A stretch of 64,000 nucleotides of DNA from Sphingobium sp. SCG-1 (GTDB lineage: Bacteria > Pseudomonadota > Alphaproteobacteria > Sphingomonadales > Sphingomonadaceae). Numbering within the stretch: position 1 is the first letter of the stretch; every line of letters starts with the position of its first letter. The DNA lies in assembly GCF_002953135.1 (NCBI RefSeq), contig NZ_CP026372.1:3273501-3337500 (forward strand). The letters are read 5' to 3'. The position numbers were made by a program, and so were the translations under genes. Below the pieces are notes generated by a model. That model had not been told where the DNA came from, did not search any database, and was given only the letters and a program-made list of their open reading frames with translations. Shown one piece after another: positions 58,993 through 64,000 of this stretch.

Positions 58993-61098
58993 TCACGCCC
59001 GCATCAGTGGGTCGCTCACTCCATCACGTCCGATTTCCATGCGACCGGCCAGGCGGATGTCCATGCCCGGTGTACTTACGATAAGATCATACCAATTTTC
59101 CGTTTTTGCCACTGGCCAGGACTCATGCGTACTGCCGCCACCGTTTACTGCTACAGTTCGGTTGCGGTGAACGCCGTACGCGTCATTTCCCAACGTAACT
59201 GTAGCGGAAGAACTGCTGGATTGCGCAAAGCGCAGGCGAATGGCTTTGCCCGCGCCGTCATATCGTGCCGTCAGCACTGGCGCTTTGGCAGCTTGCGCAA
59301 GATTGCCTTTGAAGGCCCTGACGTAGCCATTGGGGCCGAGCACGATCAAGTCGAAGTTGCCTTCGCTTTTTCCTGACCACATGTCCGTCAGCGCTTTACC
59401 CGACTCAATGGTATAACGCCTTGGGATCTGATCCAGCGCATTCTTGTCGTAGACTTGAAAGACAGCGCCTGCCTGTCCCTCGTTAATGAAGGTGAGGGAG
59501 AGGCCGTCCTGCGCCGCTACGGCATCGACATGCAGGACATAAGGGAGCGCACGCGAACGGCGAACGCCCGCTTCCTGGTAAAGGTTCTGTGGCGCGCGGG
59601 GCGGCAGCGCTTTAGGGCGCGTGAGATGCTCCGCCAGTATGGCGCTCGCTGCGCTGACATCTGGGAGCGCGGGAAAGGCCGTGGCGGCATTCTGCGAAAA
59701 ATCGAAACAACTAGTAAGGTCACCGCATACCGCGCGATTCCAAGTGCTAATGCCGGGTATCGTCACGCCAAAACGCTTTTCAATGAACTGGCCGACTGAG
59801 GTGTGATCGAACACTTCGCTGTTGACCCAGCCGCCCCGGCTCCATGGGGATACGACGTACATCGGAACCCGTGGTCCGAGGCCCCACGGGCGGACGGTTC
59901 CGGTCGCAGTATCATCGCGGGACGTATATTTGTCTTCATGATCGTCGAAATATTGGCCCGCTAAATCGAGCGTTGCCTTGCCAGCCATCGATCCGTCGGG
60001 GTTATGGGAAGGCGGTGCTGGCGGCGGCAAATGATCGAACAGGCCGTCATTCTCGTCGAACGTCTGAAAGAAGACGGTTTGGCTCCACACCTCCGGATTA
60101 GAGGTGAGCGCATCGAGTACCTCTGCGGTGAAGGCTGCGCCCTCTATGGGCGTCGAGGCACTGGGATGCTCCGAACGTTCCTTTGGGGGCAATATCCAGG
60201 ACACGGCAGGCAGCGTGCCGTCTTTCACGTCTTTGGCGAACTGCTCCAGCGAAAATTCGCTCATCCCTCGTTTATAAAGTCCGGTATCCGGCGCGGCCTC
60301 GCGAAAACCCTTGAACGCCAAACCGCCATGCATGGCACCCGTCCAATTGTCGTTCGGATCCTGGTATATCCGCCAGTCGATACCGGCATCCTCAAGCACT
60401 TCGGGGATGGTCGCCCACTCCAGAGCGTTGCCTGCATAAGTATAGCCCGGTTCCGGCAGTGCTCCCTTGATCCAGCAACGCAGATTGTTCGGCTCCGAAT
60501 GCGTGTCGCGGCAGTTGATGCCCTGCGCGGCCATTTTGGGATCGAAGCTAGAACCCGACCAGAAGACGATCCGGTTCGGATCGGTGCCGCTGGTGACGGA
60601 ACAATGATAGGCGTCGCAGATGGTAAAGGCTTCGGCGAGCGCGAACTGGAACGGAATGTCCTCGCGCTTGTAATAGCCCATCGAATAGTCGGTCTTGAAC
60701 TTAGGCCAGAGCCCGAACTTGCCTTGGTTCCAGGCCGCTTGCGCATCGGAAAAGCTGTGCGGCGTGCCAGGTACTTTCAGAGCGTTGGTGCGCTCGGTAT
60801 CCAGATGGAACGGCGGCAGGTGGCGTGACCCATTCGATTGCCACCATACCGGGCGGCTGTCGGGCAGCGGGATCGGGTGGCGATCGCCAAAACCGCGGAC
60901 CCCCTTCATCGTGCCGAAATAATGGTCGAAAGATCGGTTCTCCTGCATCAGAATAACGATGTGCTTGACGTCCGCGATCGTACCAGAGACGCGCTTCGGC
61001 GCGATCGCAAGGGCGCGGCCGATACTGCCCGGAAGTGCGGCAAGCCCGCCTGCAACGCTGGCTGCTTTCAGGAAATCACGTCTATTTTTCGTCGACAT
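58993..61098 (-). CDS. Phosphocholine-type phospholipase C, TAT-exported
   Basis: 701-aa acid-phosphatase-superfamily (phosphoesterase) phospholipase C. The twin-arginine signal NRRDFLKAASVAGGLAALPGSIG directs folded export. Catalytic-core segments: HIVILMQENRSFDHYFGTMKGVRGFGDR, YHCSVTSGTDPNRIVFWSGS, QTVFFQTFDENDGLFDHLPPP and GLGPRVPMYVVSPWSRGGWV. The C-terminal ~200 residues hold two beta-rich PLC-type domains. It cleaves phosphatidylcholine/sphingomyelin-like lipids to release phosphocholine. Next to phnDCE, suggesting phosphorus scavenging. Confidence 0.92.
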   Translation of the reverse strand: MSTKNRRDFLKAASVAGGLAALPGSIGRALAIAPKRVSGTIADVKHIVILMQENRSFDHYFGTMKGVRGFGDRHPIPLPDSRPVWWQSNGSRHLPPFHLDTERTNALKVPGTPHSFSDAQAAWNQGKFGLWPKFKTDYSMGYYKREDIPFQFALAEAFTICDAYHCSVTSGTDPNRIVFWSGSSFDPKMAAQGINCRDTHSEPNNLRCWIKGALPEPGYTYAGNALEWATIPEVLEDAGIDWRIYQDPNDNWTGAMHGGLAFKGFREAAPDTGLYKRGMSEFSLEQFAKDVKDGTLPAVSWILPPKERSEHPSASTPIEGAAFTAEVLDALTSNPEVWSQTVFFQTFDENDGLFDHLPPPAPPSHNPDGSMAGKATLDLAGQYFDDHEDKYTSRDDTATGTVRPWGLGPRVPMYVVSPWSRGGWVNSEVFDHTSVGQFIEKRFGVTIPGISTWNRAVCGDLTSCFDFSQNAATAFPALPDVSAASAILAEHLTRPKALPPRAPQNLYQEAGVRRSRALPYVLHVDAVAAQDGLSLTFINEGQAGAVFQVYDKNALDQIPRRYTIESGKALTDMWSGKSEGNFDLIVLGPNGYVRAFKGNLAQAAKAPVLTARYDGAGKAIRLRFAQSSSSSATVTLGNDAYGVHRNRTVAVNGGGSTHESWPVAKTENWYDLIVSTPGMDIRLAGRMEIGRDGVSDPLMRA

Positions 61099-61127
61099 GG
61101 CAAGGCTCCGTTTGGCTCGGGGACAAT

Positions 61128-62135
61128 TTACAGCAAAGATTGACGAAGGCGGCCTGCGCTGCGGTCGAGCAGCAGGACGACGATGAAGATGGCGATCAGG
61201 ATCGTGCCGACATGCCCGTAATCATACATGTCATAACGGCCTTTCAGCTCCTGCCCGATGCCTCCGGCGCCGACCAACCCAATGACCGTCGCCATGCGGA
61301 CGTTGCGGTCAAGAATGTAGAGGGTATAGGCGATATATTGCGGCAGAACCTGCGGCAGGATGGCATAGCGCCACATGATGATCCTGCCCGCGCCGATGGC
61401 GGTCAATGCTTCCTGCGGCCGGGGGTCGGCATTCTCGATATCGTCGGCGTAAAATTTGCCGAGGAACCCTGCGCCATAAAGCCCCAGCGCCAATATGCCG
61501 GCAATGGGACCGAAGCCATAGGCGATGACCAGAAACAGCGCGCTCACGAGTTCGGGAATGGCCCGGCAGAAGCCAATGGTCGCACGCGCCAGCATCCGGA
61601 TAGGGGCGATCGGCATCATGTTGCGCGCGGCGACAAGCGCCAGCGGAAAGCCGATCAATATGGCGACGATTGTGCCCCAGAGCGCGATCTCCAGGGTTTC
61701 CAGCATTTTGGCCGCCACGTGCCGTACGTAACCCAAAGGCTCCACCAGATACGTCGTGCGGATGGGGCGGCTCTCCATTCGCATCGTCTGCGGATTGATG
61801 GCCTCAGCCCGGCTTTCCTTTATTTCGACATGCGACAGGAAGGGCAGATCGGCCGCATCGAAACCGTCAATCCGGCTGATCTCCCGCCGCTCGGAAAGTT
61901 GGATGGGAAAGAGCTGGCCGATAGCGGTGCCCAATCCATCGGCGACTTGTGATCGTTCCGCCAGCCCCAGTTGCACTGCGAAGGCCTCTGCGGTCATCGT
62001 GACCATGCGTCCGATTTCCACGCGTTGACCCGAGTACCAGAGCAGCAATGCCGCACCGATCACAAATATGATGCTGCGACTCCCATAAGGGCGCGGGAAT
62101 GACCAGTTGGTCTGCGCCTGCCCCTGCGCCGTCAT
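61128..62135 (-). CDS. phnE: Phosphonate-type ABC transporter permease
   Basis: 335-aa permease. The ABC-permease EAA-like loop is EALTAIGAGRIIMWRYAILPQVLPQYIAYTLYILDRNVRMATVIGLVGAGGIGQEL. The periplasmic N-terminal part between TM1 and TM2 is about 100 residues, longer than in E. coli PhnE. About six transmembrane spans. It overlaps phnC by ATGA. Located 29 bp before the phospholipase gene start, probably the same operon. Confidence 0.93.
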   Translation of the reverse strand: MTAQGQAQTNWSFPRPYGSRSIIFVIGAALLLWYSGQRVEIGRMVTMTAEAFAVQLGLAERSQVADGLGTAIGQLFPIQLSERREISRIDGFDAADLPFLSHVEIKESRAEAINPQTMRMESRPIRTTYLVEPLGYVRHVAAKMLETLEIALWGTIVAILIGFPLALVAARNMMPIAPIRMLARATIGFCRAIPELVSALFLVIAYGFGPIAGILALGLYGAGFLGKFYADDIENADPRPQEALTAIGAGRIIMWRYAILPQVLPQYIAYTLYILDRNVRMATVIGLVGAGGIGQELKGRYDMYDYGHVGTILIAIFIVVLLLDRSAGRLRQSLL

Positions 62136-62896
62136 GCCGGCACCGCATCAGCAACGGGATGCCGCTTTGCGTAGATACGCTTCGCATCATGCGGATCGAG
62201 CATGGAAGGCGGACCGTCGAAGATGACCCGCCCATTCTGCAGTGCGACGATACGGTCGGCATAATGCCGAGCCAGGTCCAACTGATGCAGGCTGCACAGT
62301 ACAGTGGCGCCGCGTGCCTGCGCCTGTCCGCGCAGCAGATCGAGAACGTCGCGGCTCAGGCGCGGGTCAAGGCTCGCGACCGGCTCGTCGGCAAGGATGA
62401 CGGCTGGGTCGAGCATGAACGCGCGCGCTATCCCGACGCGCTGTTGCTGCCCGCCGGACAAGCTGTCCACACGGCGCGTGAGATGAGCTTCTTCAAGGCC
62501 CATTGCTTGGACAAGCGCACATGCCTTGTATTGCAGATCCAGCGGATAAAAGCCGGACAGCGCACGCCAGAAAGGGACCGCGGGTGCGGCACCGGCGATG
62601 ACGTTGGTCGCGACGCTTGATCGGCTCGCCAGACCGTAATGCTGATGGATCATGCCGATGCGGGGACGGAGCGTCGGCAGGCCAGCTCGATCGACAGCGA
62701 CGCCGCCTACGGTTACACGCCCCGCCGTCGCAAGAGACATTCCGTTGACGGTGCGCAGCAAGGTCGATTTTCCCGCACCGGAGTGACCGAGCACGACGCA
62801 GAACTGTCCAGCAGGCACGGCGAAGGTCACGCCATCAAGAGCGCAGGTGCCGTCGGAATAATGTACCGTCGTGCGCTCGAACCGAATGTCCATCAT
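62132..62896 (-). CDS. phnC: Phosphonate-type ABC transporter ATP-binding protein
   Basis: 254-aa ABC ATPase. Walker A GHSGAGKS (residues 37-44), signature LSGGQQQR, Walker B VILADEPVASLDP and the H-loop CSLHQLD are all present. Overlaps phnD and phnE by four bases each. Confidence 0.95.
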   Translation of the reverse strand: MMDIRFERTTVHYSDGTCALDGVTFAVPAGQFCVVLGHSGAGKSTLLRTVNGMSLATAGRVTVGGVAVDRAGLPTLRPRIGMIHQHYGLASRSSVATNVIAGAAPAVPFWRALSGFYPLDLQYKACALVQAMGLEEAHLTRRVDSLSGGQQQRVGIARAFMLDPAVILADEPVASLDPRLSRDVLDLLRGQAQARGATVLCSLHQLDLARHYADRIVALQNGRVIFDGPPSMLDPHDAKRIYAKRHPVADAVPA

Positions 62897-63816
62897 TGCT
62901 GCGCCGACTTCCGAAGGATTTCGCTCTTCAGTGTATCGCTGACCATCGCCATCTTCTGCGCGGCTGGCATGAACTTGGCGGCGGAAAAGTGGGAGTCGTA
63001 ACCATCGACTTGTCCGCCGCCATAACCGCGGATCATTTCCGGAGCGATGCCGGGCTGATCCGCAACGTTCTGAAACGCCAACATCAATCGTTCGCGCAGC
63101 GCCGGGGGAATACGGCTGTTAATGACCAGTGGCGGATAGGGTATGGGATCGCTGCGCGCGATGATCCTGACATCGCGTACACCAGGCACGTTTTCCCGCA
63201 CGGCCTTCTCGTAGCTTTCGAACGACAAGGCGGCGGCGTCCACGCGCCCCTGCAACAGGGCGGCAAGACTGCTGGCATGGCTACCCGTGAGGCGTACTTC
63301 CTTCAGATCCTTGGCCGGATCGATCTGCGCGTCCATTAGCATCGTCAGTGGAAAGACAAAGGACGATGTCGAGTTTACGTCACCGAAAGCGACACGTTTG
63401 CCGCGTAGGTCTTTTATGTGACTGATCGCCGAGTCTTTCCGCGTGAACAGTCCGGCATAATAGACCGACTCGCCGGATTTGACGGCCACCGCGAGCAATT
63501 GGGCGCAGCCGCGATCTTTTGCCTGAAGATAGGTAACTGGACCGACAAAGGCGATATCGGCTGCGCCGTTGCACATGCCCTCCACCACCGCGCCATAGGA
63601 TTGCGCAACTTTCAGGTCGAACGTGAGGCCGGTGCTCCGCGACACCGCGTTGAAGATCGGCTGATAATCGGCCAGCGTTCCGCTTTCTGTCCCTCCATCG
63701 GCTGGGATCAGCAGGACGTGAAGCGGTTGCAAGCTGGAACTCTTTTGCAAGGCCAACCACAGGCCGCCCATAACCAGCGTTAGAACCACCAATGCCGCGA
63801 TCATCCACCGTTTCAT
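62893..63816 (-). CDS. phnD: Phosphate/phosphite/phosphonate ABC transporter substrate-binding protein
   Basis: 307-aa periplasmic binding protein. The N-terminus is a membrane signal (MIAALVVLTLVMGGLWLAL). Typical PhnD segments: NAVSRSTGLTFDLKVAQSYGAVVEGMCNGAADIAFVGPVTYLQA, GKRVAFGDVNSTSSFVFP, and RIIARSDPIPYPPLVIN. It is first in the phnD-phnC-phnE-plc unit. The ligand could be a phosphonate, phosphite or an organophosphate such as phosphocholine; sequence alone cannot tell. Confidence 0.92.
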   Translation of the reverse strand: MKRWMIAALVVLTLVMGGLWLALQKSSSLQPLHVLLIPADGGTESGTLADYQPIFNAVSRSTGLTFDLKVAQSYGAVVEGMCNGAADIAFVGPVTYLQAKDRGCAQLLAVAVKSGESVYYAGLFTRKDSAISHIKDLRGKRVAFGDVNSTSSFVFPLTMLMDAQIDPAKDLKEVRLTGSHASSLAALLQGRVDAAALSFESYEKAVRENVPGVRDVRIIARSDPIPYPPLVINSRIPPALRERLMLAFQNVADQPGIAPEMIRGYGGGQVDGYDSHFSAAKFMPAAQKMAMVSDTLKSEILRKSAQQ

Positions 63817-63857
63817 GGCGCCCCTGTCTATTCTACCGTGCCGGATGCGGGCGCAAT

Positions 63858-63875
63858 ATCGCAGGGCTGTGACAT
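63858..63875 (-). promoter_or_regulatory. Possible Pho box upstream of phnD
   Basis: On the minus strand the 18-bp ATGTCAC-AGCC-CTGCGAT resembles the two CTGTCAT half-sites with a 4-nt spacer of PhoB boxes (6/7 and 5/7 matches). It lies about 42 bp upstream of the phnD start, which fits PhoB activation under phosphate limitation. One site only, so the call is tentative. Confidence 0.35.
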
Positions 63876-63923
63876 GCCGATGAACCTTGCGATGCCGAAA
63901 CAGGAGGATCGTACGCCTTGCGA

Positions 63924-64000
63924 TCAGAAGCTCGTAGTGAACGATGCATACACGGCGCGCGGCTTGCCTTCGAAAGCGTAGCCATAGAAATATTCGGGGC
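63924..64000 (-). CDS. 3' end of a TonB-dependent receptor (partial)
   Basis: Only the last 24 or so codons lie in the window: PEYFYGYAFEGKPRAVYASFTTSF followed by TGA at 63926-63924. The ending in an aromatic C-terminal Phe and the barrel-like alternation are typical of TonB-dependent outer membrane receptors. It is upstream of phnD on the same strand, with about 105 bp between, and could bring phosphorus compounds or other nutrients across the outer membrane. Confidence 0.65.
   Translation of the reverse strand, partial: PEYFYGYAFEGKPRAVYASFTTSF

Overview
The window looks like chromosomal DNA from an alphaproteobacterium, most likely a member of the Sphingomonadaceae (Sphingobium/Sphingomonas relatives). 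The reasons are high GC, a class I (archaeal-type) lysyl-tRNA synthetase, a sphingomonad-type gene transfer agent (GTA)-like virion cluster, DUF6127 and DUF2793 genes, RcnB-family proteins, the rpmF-plsX-fabH-ihfA-merR block and exosortase A-associated polysaccharide genes. No rRNA, convincing tRNA or CRISPR array was seen.

Layout. 0.1-3.7 kb: housekeeping and envelope genes (Bax inhibitor-1 family protein, ThpR, SodC lipoprotein, OmpA with a long polyproline hinge). 3.9-22.0 kb: a minus-strand GTA/HK97-type structural cluster in canonical order: small terminase, large terminase, portal, DUF6127, protease, capsid, gp6, gp7, gp8, gp9, gp10, tail chaperone, tape measure, gp12, gp13, NlpC/P60 peptidase, gp15, DUF2793. 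There is no integrase, replication or lysis gene. It is interrupted by non-structural genes: a membrane-anchored glycosyltransferase, a glycine-zipper protein, a small + strand secreted protein, and an AT-rich + strand HNH-type gene between capsid and protease. Two families of intergenic repeats punctuate its junctions. Four of its genes (terL, protease, NlpC peptidase, gp15) each appear to lack one G in a G-run, so they are frameshifted while the rest of the window is intact. This is either recent decay or homopolymer sequencing error.

22.3-36.8 kb: accessory metabolism and envelope genes (acyltransferase, a probable 27-aa peptide, NRAMP-like transporter, single-domain response regulator, S9 peptidase, GST, YqaA-like membrane protein, FKBP, ribosomal S21, class II aldolase-like protein, DODA dioxygenase, an orphan isoquinoline-oxidoreductase-type 2Fe-2S subunit, and two RcnB-like proteins flanking a prolyl-4-hydroxylase-like gene). 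37.0-47.8 kb: lysK, PilZ protein, a DinG/XPD-type helicase, SixA-like phosphatase, epoxide hydrolase, and the merR-ihfA-fabH-plsX-rpmF block for lipid synthesis and nucleoid architecture.

48.5-49.8 kb: an S24-type repressor divergent from two small overlapping genes of unknown function. The shared promoter region carries three evenly spaced TAGGAA sites and is a good candidate for an undescribed regulated module. 49.8-54.7 kb: part of an exosortase A-associated exopolysaccharide locus (glycosyltransferase, a 48-aa membrane protein, O-antigen-ligase-like protein, acyltransferase). 55.4-58.1 kb: MscS channel and a GH5-like glycosidase. 58.1-59.0 kb: a decayed IS630-type transposase. 59.0-64.0 kb: a phosphate-scavenging set, in which a TAT-exported phosphocholine-type phospholipase C lies next to phnDCE (phosphonate/phosphate-ester ABC import), with a possible Pho box and the 3' end of a TonB-dependent receptor at the window edge.
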